DNA of 64,000 nt, from NCBI RefSeq assembly GCF_014126825.1, contig NZ_CP059900.1, positions 1,716,954 to 1,780,953 on the forward strand, in the 5' to 3' direction. Source of the stretch: Tomitella gaofuii. Lineage in GTDB: Bacteria > Actinomycetota > Actinomycetes > Mycobacteriales > Mycobacteriaceae. Every line of letters starts with the position of its first letter. Positions within the stretch are counted from its first letter, which is position 1. The notes under the pieces were generated by a model. That model saw nothing but the letters and a program-made list of their open reading frames with translations. It was not told the DNA's origin and made no database searches. Positions 20,260 through 28,572 of the stretch are shown here, one piece after another. The position numbers and the translations under genes are program-made.

Positions 20260-21247
20260 CCGCCCTGGCTACCAGCCTGCAGACCTACTTCACCACCTTC
20301 GCCCGCACCCAGCGTGACCTGTCGGCGAACACGATCAGCTCCTACCGCGACACCTGGCGGATGCTGCTAAAGCACCTGAGTACCACGCTAGGAACCCCGG
20401 TCGACGCCCTCGACCTGGAGGACCTGACCGCGGCCAACGTCACCGCCTTCCTGGAGCACCTGCAGCGAGCGCGGCAACAACGCAAAGAAGACCCGTAACA
20501 CCCGTCTGACCGCGATCCGCTCGGTCCTGGCCCGTGCCCTGCCCGACCATCCCGAGCACGCCGCGACCATCACCCAGGTGCTTGCAATCCCACCACGGCG
20601 CACCACCAGGCCCGTCATCGAGTTCCTCACCCCCGCCGAGACCCAGGCCCTGCTCAACGCGCCCGACCAGCAGACCTGGACCGGGCATCGCGACCACGCG
20701 CTGCTCCTCATGGCTGTGCAGACCGGACTTCGCGTCAGCGAGATCACCTCGCTGACCTACGACGACATCCACCTCGGCTCCGGACCCCACATCGCCTGCA
20801 CCGGCAAGGGACGACGCCAGCGCATCACTCCGCTGACGAAGACGACAGTGACCACGATGACGAACTACCTCACCGAGCGCAGGTCCCGACTCGGGAACGC
20901 GCTGTTCTGCGGACCGCACGGACAACAACTGTCCCGCGACGCCCTCGAGCGCCGCCTGGCCCCGACACGTCAGCACCGCCACGACCACCTGCCCCAGCAT
21001 CGGCGCCAAGCACGTCACCATGCACACCCTGCGACACACCGCAGCGATGAACCTCCTCGCCGCAGGCGTCGACGTCTCCGTCATCGCGCTCTGGCTCGGC
21101 CACGCCGACACCCACAGCACCGCCGCCTACCTGCACGCCGACATGGCCACCAAACAAGCCGCCCTCGACCGGACCCGACCACCAGACGTCACCCCCGGCA
21201 CCTACCAGCCCGCCCCCGACCTCCTGGCCTGGCTCACCGCCCTATGA
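20256..21247 (+). pseudogene. ritC: RIT recombinase C, frameshifted
   Basis: Third tyrosine recombinase. An N-terminal core-binding domain (TRDLSANTISSYRDTWR-like, near residue 20) is followed by the catalytic domain with TGLRVSEITSL (Arg), MHTLRHTAAMNLL (His-xx-Arg), WLGHADTHSTAAYLH (His and Tyr). The frame changes near 20470 and 20965. The stop lies two bases inside the right inverted repeat. Confidence 0.8.
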
Positions 21248-21335
21248 CTATGCCGACCTTTCAACTCCCAGCGTCCGGCTGGCCTGCCCCCTCACCCGGA
21301 TGATCGGCATAGTCCCGAGGTCGGCATAGGACATC
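21245..21335 (-). repeat. RIT right inverted repeat
   Basis: Reverse complement of 17948-18038 with about two mismatches over 91 bp. Its outer end reads into GACATC of the interrupted IS3 orfB. Confidence 0.85.
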
Positions 21336-21880
21336 ACCTACGTCCGCACCGCGGCCGGCTGGGTGTACGTCGCGTTCGTCCTGGACGTGTTCTCGCGCAT
21401 GATCGTCGGCTGGCAGTCCTCGACGCGCATGTTCGCCGACCTCGCGATCGATGCGCTCGCGATGGCACTATGGAACCGGAAACGATACGGGCACAGCGTC
21501 GTTGGTCTCGTCCATCACTCGGACCGCGGAGTGCAGTACCGGGCTATCCGCTACACCGAGCACCTCGCCGAAGCCCGTGCGGTGACTTCCGTGGGTTCCC
21601 GCGGGGATGCGTACGACAACGCGATGGCCGAAGCGCTGAACTCGCTGTACAAGCACGAACTGATCCACCGATACCGCTGGCAATGCGCCGAGGACGTCGA
21701 GTACGCCACCGCCGAATGGGTGTCCTGGTACAACAACGATCGCCTGCACAGCGAGCTCGGCTACGTCCCGCCGGCCGAGTACGAAGCCGCCTACTGGAAA
21801 CGCGAGAACACGACGCAACCCGCCGCGGCGACAACCTAACTGAACAACCGATCAGCCTCCACCAAACTCGGGACTTGACA

Positions 21881-21979
21881 GCCCGCCGACTCGGCCAACT
21901 GCAGGACCGGGACCAGCCCGGCGGCCGACACGAGATTGCGGTCGTCGAAAACCGGGTGGATCGTGTGAGAAGCTTTCAC
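21881..21979 (-). pseudogene. IS1380-family transposase, N-terminal fragment
   Basis: 33 codons from a GTG at 21979, reading PVFDDRNLVSAAGLVPVLQLAESAG, which resembles the first residues of IS1380-family transposases. It is cut at 21880/21881 by the IS3-family element. The upstream leader (to ~22060) holds an inverted repeat (GAGGTGCCCT / AGGGCACCTC with small differences) typical of insertion-sequence ends. Non-functional. Confidence 0.6.
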
Positions 21980-22099
21980 CTACGAGGTGCCCTCTCCGTG
22001 CTGGTGGGTGTGGATGTCGCAATCAACATCTTCCCAGCACAGAAGGGCACCTCGTCCTCATGACACGCCCGAACCGACCATCACCACCGGTGGATCAGG

Positions 22100-22408
22100 G
22101 GTCAGTACACGTCGATCGCGTTCTCCACCGAGCTCCGCGAGGCCGGGATCACCGGGTCGATCGGCTCCGTCGGCGATGCGCTCGACAACGCGTTGATGGA
22201 GTCGACGATTGGCTTGTACAAGACCGAGCTGATCGACGTCGAACGATCCCGGCCCTGGACAGGGCGGGCCGAGGTGGAGCGGGAGACCGCGGCCTGGGTC
22301 CACTGGTACAACACCGAGCGTCTGCACTCGTCGATCGGTTACGCCTCGCCGATCGAGCATGAGGAGCGCTACCGTCAGAACGTCGCCTCGACACCCGAGG
22401 TGGCCTAA
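22100..22408 (+). pseudogene. IS3-family OrfB C-terminal fragment
   Basis: Reads GQYTSIAFSTELREAGI, then SVGDALDNALMESTIGLYKTE (catalytic-Glu region) and WVHWYNTERLHSSIGYASP, the C-terminal third of an IS3-type transposase of a different subgroup from the element at 17141. Start and first two catalytic residues are missing. AATCAAGGTCTCCGACC after the stop may be its right end. Confidence 0.8.
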
Positions 22409-22512
22409 TCAAGGTCTCCGACCGGACCAGGACGTTTCAGCTCCCACCCTCCCCAGCGTTCCCTGGATCAGGCTGCCGCCAGCTTCACCCCGCCACTACG
22501 ACGACCGGGCGA

Positions 22513-23106
22513 TCAAGGTCTTTCACCTCCATCCGGAAAAAGCAGCGCCTCGTGGCGCACTTTGTGCTCGTCGACGCCGAGGTGCCGTACGCCGTCGAGA
22601 TAGCCGCCGTCGTAGACCATGGACCGGGCGGCGTCCACGGCGATCTGGTTGACGGTCTTCCAGGCGATGCCCAGGTTGGCGGCGACCGCGGCGACGCTCA
22701 TCTTGTCGATCGCGATGCGCTGCAGGATCCACCGCTCGGTCCGGGTCGTGACCACCGACCGCGGCGACGCGATACCGGTGATATCGGCCCGGAAGATCGA
22801 CCGCGGGCACCCCGACGTCAGGCACTCGAACCGCGGGACTGCCACGTGCAGCTCGACCGGGTGCCCGGCAGCCGGGGTGTCGGTGAGGATCCTCTCGGCA
22901 TGATCACGCAGTTGACCTGCGATATGACACTCGGGGCACCGCGGATCGGGGTCGATGACGCTGCACCAGATGTGGGTGCGGTCCTTACTGTCGGCGGCCG
23001 CTCCTGTGATCGTGACGCCGAGTTCGACGGTTCGGCAGATCGTGTCGGCGACGGTGTCAGTACAGTGCAAGGCGGCTCCTGTGGTGGTCGATGGGGAGCT
23101 TCGCAA
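22513..23106 (-). pseudogene. ISL3-family transposase, C-terminally truncated
   Basis: About 197 residues: an N-terminal zinc-ribbon-like part (CPECH near 75 and ECLTSGCPRSIF near 111), a helix-turn-helix (VAANLGIAWKTVNQIAV, about 142-158) and the first acidic catalytic region LGVDEHKVRHEALLF. It ends in an unrelated tail soon after, losing the rest of the DDE core. GGCTCTACGGAATGCAGAG-like sequence near 23186-23204 may be the left terminal repeat. Confidence 0.75.
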
Positions 23107-23658
23107 CTCTCCTCTTCACACCGCAGGACCCGCCTACATGTTGTGGTCCCCACTCACCTCACTGGACACCCGTCCACGCACTCTGCATTCCGTAGAGCCG
23201 AAAAAGGGGCGAGAGTTCCAGTGCCGATTGTCGGCGGGGCGGGTGAGAGACATGAGGTGCTCCAATTCGGTAGCGGATGACTGACGAGAAATCGCCGACA
23301 CTCGCCGGCGAACGTCGGTCGCTGACCGAACGGACCTATTCACCTTGGAGACGAACTCAACCCGATCCCGTATTACTGCTGCGCTCTGCGAACCTGTCTA
23401 GCTTCTAGCTGCGGTGCGAGCGACCACCGGCTGCGGGCGCTGCCCGGCGCGCGGCGGTATGGCTGCCACCGTAAACCCACCGTCCGACGGGACGCCACCC
23501 CGGCACCACCCCGGCCACTGCGGGGAATCCGGCGGTGATTCAGCGGTAGCCGCCGGTACGCCGCTAGTAGTCAATCATAGGCTTTGAACTGCGTCGATTC
23601 GTCGAGCGTCAGTTTGAACGCGCTGGTGGCGTTACTCGGAGAACCCCAGACCGTACGT
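23107..23658. other. Non-coding right end of the island
   Basis: Beyond the likely ISL3 end (~23200) there are about 450 bases with no recognisable gene, RNA or repeat up to the tRNA-derived attachment copy. It is somewhat less GC-rich than the core and may be the remains of the original integrated element. Confidence 0.5.
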
Positions 23659-23702
23659 ACTTAAAATCCGCGCAGCGTCGGTTCGAGTCCGACTGGGGGC
23701 AC
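23659..23702 (+). repeat. Attachment-site copy, tRNA-Leu 3' half (attR-like)
   Basis: Repeats tRNA positions 13409-13452 with one mismatch (C23676 for T13426). The 5' half of a tRNA is absent, so it is not a second tRNA gene. It marks the distal end of the island. Confidence 0.85.
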
Positions 23703-23745
23703 TGCGTTTCCGCGCGGACGGCCGACCGGCGTCGCGCAGTTCTGA

Positions 23746-24453
23746 TCACACCGGCGAGAGCAGATCCGGGTTGTTGTTGCGCGGGCTGTTCACCGCGGTG
23801 GAGACCTCGTACGAGGTGAGCTGCGGGTCGGGGATCGAGTTGATCAGCGCCTGCACGTCGTCCTTTTCGGCCAGCCCGCGGTCCAGCCACGGCGCCCAGA
23901 ACTGCTCCGGCAGCACCACGGGGCAACGGTCGTGGATGTGGCCGTGCTCGTCGGTGGCGGGACGCGTGAGGATCGTCGCCGTCCACAGCCAGCGGTCCGG
24001 GTCGTCGTCGGCCTTGTCCGGGTCGCGCCACATCTCGTAGAGCCCCGCCATGGCCAGCACGCCCTCCGGGTGCAGGTAGTGCGGAACTTTCCCGCCGTCG
24101 CGCTTCTCCCACTCGTAGTAGCCGTCGGCGGGCAGGATCGCGCGGCGCGACTTCGCGGCCGACCGGAACGACGGCTTGGCCGTCACCGTCTCCGAGCGCG
24201 CATTGATGAGCCTGTTCCCGATCGACCGGTCCTTGGCCCACGAGGGGACGAGCCCCCAGCGGGCGGTGCGGATCTGGCGGACCGGCTCGTCCTCCTCGCC
24301 GGCGGGCGGGCGCTCGAGGACCATCCGCACCGGCTGGGTGGGCGCGACGTTGTAGGAGGCGGGCAGCTCCTCGCCCACCACCTCCGCCTCGTCCACGTCG
24401 AACATCGAGCGCATCTCCCGGTCCGTGATCGTGGTGGCGAACCTTCCGCACAT
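23746..24453 (-). CDS. SRAP-domain protein (YedK/HMCES family)
   Basis: Shields abasic sites in single-stranded DNA by forming a thiazolidine cross-link with its N-terminal Cys. Cys2 follows the initiator Met directly (MCGRFATTI), so ATG 24453 must be the start; AGGAGG lies 5 bases upstream. Other motifs: YNVAPTQPVRMV, RWGLVPSWA, NARSET, ILPADGYYEW, and late TRPATDEHGHIHDRCPV carrying the active-site His. 235 aa, normal length. First core gene after the island. Confidence 0.92.
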   Translation of the reverse strand: MCGRFATTITDREMRSMFDVDEAEVVGEELPASYNVAPTQPVRMVLERPPAGEEDEPVRQIRTARWGLVPSWAKDRSIGNRLINARSETVTAKPSFRSAAKSRRAILPADGYYEWEKRDGGKVPHYLHPEGVLAMAGLYEMWRDPDKADDDPDRWLWTATILTRPATDEHGHIHDRCPVVLPEQFWAPWLDRGLAEKDDVQALINSIPDPQLTSYEVSTAVNSPRNNNPDLLSPV

Positions 24454-24728
24454 CGCGGCCTCCTGCGGTGCTCGATCCCGGCGGTCACCTCCATTGAACA
24501 GCACATCGCGGTCCACCGCGGGGCGCGCGGACTCGGGTGCGCGCACGTTGCGGCGCGGCCTGGGGACTCCCGGTTGATCCGGGCGTCCGGGTAGGTAGGC
24601 TCACACCACACCTGTCCGGCGTCCGGGAACTGTACGCAGGCCGCGCTCGTTGAGCAGGTGAGAGGCCGGAAGACCCCGGCACGGCGCCGTGTGCAACGCG
24701 GTGAACCACCACAGGAGGGACAGGCGCG

Positions 24729-25625
24729 GTGCGTCAAAGCAGCAACCCCGTGTTCAAGGATCTGGACAAGGAGTACGGCCGCTACGCCACATTCGGAGGC
24801 AACGCGGCAGGGGGTGCGCCCCAGGCCGGCCGCGGGATGGCCGGCCAGTACCCGCAGGGCCAGTTCCCGCAGGGCGGGCAGTATCCGGGCCAGCCGGCCC
24901 CCGAGCAGTACCGCGCCGAGCCCAGCGGCCGCGCGATGACCATCGACGACATCGTCACCAAGACCGCGATGACGCTGGGCGTGCTCACCATCGCGGCGGT
25001 CATCTCGTTCGTCCTGGTGCACGGCAACGAGTCGCTGGCCATGCCGCTCACATTCGGCGGCATGATCGTGGGCCTGGGGCTGTCGCTGTTCGCCATCTTC
25101 ACCCGCCGCACGGACAAGCCGGCGCTGGTGCTGTCCTACGCGGCGGCCGAGGGCGTTTTCCTGGGGGCGATCTCCTACCTGTTCGCCAACTTCGCCATCG
25201 GCGACGGGGGCCCGCCCGGGAACACGATCATCATCCAGGCGGTAGTCGGCACGTTCGGCGTGTTCTTCGGCATGCTCGTCGTCTACAAGACCGGCGCCAT
25301 CCGCGTCACGCCCAAGTTCACCAAGATGGTCGTGGGCGCGCTGTTCGGCGTGCTCGCGCTCATGGTCGTCAACCTCATCGCGGGCTTCTTCATGGACGGC
25401 GGCCTGGGCCTGCGCGACGGCGGCCCCATCGCCATCATTTTCAGCCTGGTGTGCATCGGGCTGGCGGCCATGAGCTTCCTCATCGACTTCGACGAGGCCG
25501 ACAAGCTCATCCGCATGGGCGCGCCGGAGAAGACCGCGTGGTCGGTGTCCTTCGGGCTGACGATCACCCTGGTGTGGCTGTACCTGGAGATCCTGCGTCT
25601 GCTCAGCTACTTCAGCAGCGACTAG
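24729..25625 (+). CDS. Bax inhibitor-1/YccA-like integral membrane protein
   Basis: 298 aa. The first ~70 residues are Gly/Gln/Pro-rich (AGQYPQGQFPQGGQYPGQ) and cytoplasmic. Seven hydrophobic helices follow from about residue 78 with the family's acidic C-terminal positions (LIDFDEADKLI). Members are pH-sensitive cation-leak channels or protease regulators; no substrate can be assigned. GTG 24729 with AGGAGGGA 8 bases upstream. A strong hairpin follows. Confidence 0.88.
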   Translation: MRQSSNPVFKDLDKEYGRYATFGGNAAGGAPQAGRGMAGQYPQGQFPQGGQYPGQPAPEQYRAEPSGRAMTIDDIVTKTAMTLGVLTIAAVISFVLVHGNESLAMPLTFGGMIVGLGLSLFAIFTRRTDKPALVLSYAAAEGVFLGAISYLFANFAIGDGGPPGNTIIIQAVVGTFGVFFGMLVVYKTGAIRVTPKFTKMVVGALFGVLALMVVNLIAGFFMDGGLGLRDGGPIAIIFSLVCIGLAAMSFLIDFDEADKLIRMGAPEKTAWSVSFGLTITLVWLYLEILRLLSYFSSD

Positions 25626-25669
25626 TCACGGCTCCGGGCCCCGATGGGCCCGCCATACGTGCAGTCCAG

Positions 25670-25698
25670 GCCCCGCCCACGGTCACCGTGGGCGGGGC
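25670..25698. terminator. Hairpin terminator after the BI-1-like gene
   Basis: 14-bp perfect arms GCCCCGCCCACGGT / ACCGTGGGCGGGGC around one central base, 45 bases after the stop, followed by TCTGCTGC. Confidence 0.7.
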
Positions 25699-25938
25699 TC
25701 TGCTGCGTCGAGGCGGGCTGCTTGGGACGATCACAGGGTTCTCCGCACCGGCTTCCGCAGCGCGCGCCCGTTCCCACGCCGCGCGCGCATCATCCGGCCG
25801 CTCGCGTAGTGACTCGGCGTGTTGTCGCAACCGGCGCCGGCGGGCCGCGGGACAGGCAACCGGCGCGCGGCAGGGCAGCGACATCACGCGCGCGGATGGC
25901 AGAGACCGCGTGCGCGCACCCACTCGCCGAAATGCGAA

Positions 25939-25980
25939 GCGGGCGCCGCGCGACGGATGATCCCATCGCGCGGCGCCCGC
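25939..25980 (-). terminator. Hairpin terminator of the thiolase gene
   Basis: 15-bp perfect arms GCGGGCGCCGCGCGA / TCGCGCGGCGCCCGC with a 12-base loop, about 50 bases past the thiolase stop. On the minus strand it is followed by TTCGCATTT, a weak U-tract. Confidence 0.7.
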
Positions 25981-26028
25981 TTGCACCGGTCGACCCGCCC
26001 GGCAGCCCAATGCGGACGGGGCGGTCGG

Positions 26029-27246
26029 TCAGCTGAGGCGCTCGAGCACCATCGCCATGCCCTGGCCGCCGCCGACGCACATCGTCTCGACGCCGAACGT
26101 CTTGTCCTGCTCGCGCAGGTTGTTCAGCAGCGTGTTCGTGATGCGGGCGCCGGTCATGCCGAACGGGTGGCCCAGCGCGATGGCCCCGCCGGAGACGTTG
26201 AGCTTGTCCTCGTCGATGCCGAGCTCGCGCTGCGACCCGATGACCTGCACCGCGAAGGCCTCGTTGATCTCGAACAGGTCGATGTCGGAGACCGACATGC
26301 CGGTGGTCTTGAGCACCTTGCGGGTGGCCTCGATGGGGCCCAGGCCCATGATCTCCGGAGAGAGGCCGGTGGCGGCCGTGCCCACGACGCGGGCGAGCGG
26401 GGTGAGCCCGAGCGCCTTGGCCTTGGTGTCGGACATGATCACCAGCGCCGACGCGCCGTCGTTGAGCGGGCAGGCGTTGCCGGCGGTGACGGTGCCGTCG
26501 GGGCGGAACACCGGCTTGAGCTGGGAGACCTTCTCGTAGCTGGTGCCCGGGCGGGGGCCATCGTCCGTGGAGACCACGGTGCCGTCGGGCAGGGTCACCG
26601 GGGTGATCTCGCGCTCGAAGAAGGCGCGGTTGATGGCCTCCTCGGCGCGGTTCTGGCTGCGCACGCCCCAGCGGTCCTGGTCCTCGCGGGAGATGCCGGT
26701 GAGCGAGGCGACGTTCTCGGCGGTCTGGCCCATGGAGACGTAGATGTCGGGCAGGTTGCCCTCGTCGCGCGGATCCGACCAGGCAGTGCCGCCCTCGGCG
26801 AGCTTCGCGGTACGGGCCTCGGCGTCGGCGAACAGCGGGTTGTGGGTATTCGGCCAGCCGTCGGCGTTGCCGGTGGCGAAGCTCGAGACCGATTCGACGC
26901 CGGCGGAGATGAACACGTCGCCCTCGCCCGCGCGGATGGCGTGCATGGCCATGCGGGTGGTCTGCAGCGACGACGAGCAGTAACGGTTGACGGTGACGCC
27001 GGGCACGTGGTCGAAGCCGAGCTGTGTGGCCACCACGCGGGCGATGTTGAAGCCGGACTGGCCGCCGGGCTGGCCGCAGCCCATGTGCAGGTCTTCGATG
27101 TCGGCGGGGTCCAGCTCGGGGATCTTGTCCAGGGCGGCACGCACCATCTGGGTGGCGAGGTCGTCCGGGCGCATGTCCTTGAGCGAACCCTTGCCTGCAC
27201 GGCCGATGGGCGAGCGGGTCGCGGAGACGATGACAGCCTCTGGCAT
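26029..27246 (-). CDS. fadA3: Acetyl-CoA C-acyltransferase (thiolase), FadA3-like
   Basis: Thiolytic cleavage or condensation of acyl-CoA in fatty-acid oxidation. 405 aa with all thiolase signatures: nucleophilic Cys in NRYCSSSLQ (near 91), NEAFAVQ (near 325), catalytic His in GGAIALGHPFGMTGAR (near 360) and the second Cys in CVGGGQG (near 390). AGGAG 5 bases before the ATG. It corresponds in neighbourhood to M. tuberculosis fadA3 (Rv1074c), just before the Rv1075c-like esterase gene. Chain-length preference unknown. Confidence 0.93.
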   Translation of the reverse strand: MPEAVIVSATRSPIGRAGKGSLKDMRPDDLATQMVRAALDKIPELDPADIEDLHMGCGQPGGQSGFNIARVVATQLGFDHVPGVTVNRYCSSSLQTTRMAMHAIRAGEGDVFISAGVESVSSFATGNADGWPNTHNPLFADAEARTAKLAEGGTAWSDPRDEGNLPDIYVSMGQTAENVASLTGISREDQDRWGVRSQNRAEEAINRAFFEREITPVTLPDGTVVSTDDGPRPGTSYEKVSQLKPVFRPDGTVTAGNACPLNDGASALVIMSDTKAKALGLTPLARVVGTAATGLSPEIMGLGPIEATRKVLKTTGMSVSDIDLFEINEAFAVQVIGSQRELGIDEDKLNVSGGAIALGHPFGMTGARITNTLLNNLREQDKTFGVETMCVGGGQGMAMVLERLS

Positions 27247-27394
27247 GAGGACTCCTTTGCAGGTGGCGGACCCCGTCAGGGGCCGGTGTGTGATCGACGC
27301 CTACGTGCCGTCGAGGTGCAACCGCGTTGCCGGCCGGCGGCGACGCGACTCAGCGCATACATTACGTGTCCGCGAATCGCAGTTGAACCCGAGC

Positions 27395-28429
27395 TCATAT
27401 TGCGGGGGTGCGGCGTGCGAGCCGGTCGAGGCCGCGGCGGAGGCGGGCGACGGGCCGACGGGATTCGACGGCGGCGGACACGGTGGGCAATTCGGCGAGC
27501 GGCCCGCCGTCCCATACGCCCAGCTCGGAGCACAGTGCCGGAAGGAGCTGTTCGGCGGCGAGCGCGTAGCCGGCGGCGGAGGGGTGGAAGCGGTCGGGCG
27601 ACAGCAGCGTGTCGGGTGTCGCGAGGAACTCCGGGGCCAGCAGGTCGGCGAGGGGGACCGGACGTCCGCCGGCCGCGCGGGTGGCGGAAGCCTGCAGGTA
27701 TGCGAGCCGCAGACCCCACCGGCGGGTGACTGTGCGCAATGGCTGGGGGATGGCGGTGATCACGCCCAGGTCGGGGCAGGTGCCGACGACGACGGCGGCG
27801 CCGCCGTCGTGCAGGCGCTGCACCGCGTCGCCCAAACGCGCGGCCGCCTTGCGGGGCGACTGCGCCGTCGTGACGTCGTTGGCCCCGACCAGGATCACCG
27901 CGGCGTCCGGCGGCGGTCCGGCGATGAACATGGCGTCGACCTGGCTGGCGAGCCCCCGCGAGGTGGCGCCGACGATGGCCTTCGTACTCAGACGCACCCG
28001 CCCGCCGGTCTCGTCCGCGAGCCCGCGCGCGAGCATGACGCCTGGAACCTCGTCCGGCACAGTGCAACCCAGTCCGGCGGCCGTCGAATCCCCGAAGACC
28101 ATCAAGTTCAGGTCGGATGCGCCGAAGCGTTCCGGCGGCAGCAGGCCCCCGTCCGTGGCGGCGGGGGAGTAGACGCCGTCGGCGCGGGGCGGGCGCCCGC
28201 GTGGCCGGCCGATGACGGTGCGCGCCTGCTGCGCCTGGCTCTGCAGGTAGTTGTAGCCCGCCCAGGTGGCGGCGCCGACGCCCGCGCCGGAACCGAGCGC
28301 CGCGGCCCCCACCTTGACGCCGGTGATGAGCGTGTCGTGGCGCCGGGCGGCGGGCGTTGGGATCCGCACGGCGGCGGCGGCGAAGCCGGATCTGCGCAGC
28401 GGTGGCAGGGGGACGTCGATGACGACCAC
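27395..28429 (-). CDS. SGNH/GDSL-family esterase, membrane-anchored or exported
   Basis: 344 aa. A hydrophobic, Ala/Gly-rich segment (about 36-58) after a basic start suggests an N-terminal anchor or uncleaved signal, so the enzyme probably acts outside the membrane. SGNH blocks: nucleophile Ser in MVFGDSTAAGLG (near 112), VGATSRG (Gly), VGANDVT (Asn, near 182) and DRFHPSAAGY (Asp/His, near 283). Homologous in place and motifs to Rv1075c. The GTG 28429 is tight against GGGAGG, so a slightly different start is possible. Divergent from the LuxR-type gene. Confidence 0.87.
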   Translation of the reverse strand: MVVIDVPLPPLRRSGFAAAAVRIPTPAARRHDTLITGVKVGAAALGSGAGVGAATWAGYNYLQSQAQQARTVIGRPRGRPPRADGVYSPAATDGGLLPPERFGASDLNLMVFGDSTAAGLGCTVPDEVPGVMLARGLADETGGRVRLSTKAIVGATSRGLASQVDAMFIAGPPPDAAVILVGANDVTTAQSPRKAAARLGDAVQRLHDGGAAVVVGTCPDLGVITAIPQPLRTVTRRWGLRLAYLQASATRAAGGRPVPLADLLAPEFLATPDTLLSPDRFHPSAAGYALAAEQLLPALCSELGVWDGGPLAELPTVSAAVESRRPVARLRRGLDRLARRTPAI

Positions 28430-28572
28430 CTCCCTCGGACTGCGCGGCCAGCAGGAATGACGGCTTCAAATCTATCCTCCGCTGCGGGGGCGCGGCACTG
28501 CACGCGTGCTCTGTGCACGGTCGCCGCGCGCGGGGTATGGCATCCGCGCGACCCGGGCAGTATTATTTCAAG

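Larger units (their letters stand above)
17928..21329 (+). mobile_element. RIT element (recombinase in trio)
   Basis: 3402-bp insert of three consecutive overlapping tyrosine-recombinase genes in one orientation between long inverted repeats, the defining layout of RIT elements. It is flanked by GACATC (17922-17927 and 21330-21335), consistent with a 6-bp target duplication or a shared crossover core. All three genes carry frameshifts. RIT elements often sit inside other mobile elements, as here. Confidence 0.85.
17511..21839 (+). pseudogene. IS3-family OrfB transposase split by the RIT element
   Basis: The 5' part (17511-17927) gives residues 1-139 ending LNELWVADI, with an HTH_21-like region (YGIRKIHAELRRRG). 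The 3' part (21330-21839) resumes as TYVRTAAGWVYVAFVLDVFSRM. The break falls just after the first catalytic Asp (WVADI); the second (HHSDRGVQY) and the Glu (AMAEALNSLYKHE) lie in the 3' part. Joined, the frame is uninterrupted, so orfB was functional until the RIT arrived. GACATC is present on both sides of the insert. Confidence 0.9.
17141..21880 (+). mobile_element. IS3-family element interrupted by a RIT element
   Basis: Ends are imperfect ~25-bp inverted repeats, left TGAACCGTCTCGGGTTTGAT and right (reverse complement) TGTCAAGTCCCGAGTTTGGT, about 18 of 25 matching. It holds orfA, then orfB split by the 3.4-kb insert at 17928-21329. Without the insert it would be about 1.34 kb, normal for the family. 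The outer flanks (..GGCAC and GCCCG..) show no target duplication, so the right side was probably deleted or rearranged. Confidence 0.82.
13453..23702. mobile_element. 10.25-kb genomic island inserted at tRNA-Leu(UAA)
   Basis: Bounded by the 44-bp tRNA repeat. Almost everything inside is insertion-sequence DNA: a tandem ISKra4-type pair, an IS3-family element carrying a RIT element, then IS1380, IS3 and ISL3 fragments. No intact integrase of the tRNA-targeting type and no cargo gene remain, so it is probably the scar of a larger integrative element or prophage overgrown by insertion sequences (inference). Core gene order resumes on both sides. Confidence 0.8.

Noticed and set aside
18087..21247. 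Programmed frameshifting as the explanation for the RIT genes
   Set aside because: The shifts are many, of both directions, and lack consistent slippery sequences; decay or sequence error is simpler.
23659..23702. Possible second tRNA-Leu gene
   Set aside because: Only the 3' half is present; acceptor 5' strand and D arm are missing, so it is an attachment-site copy.
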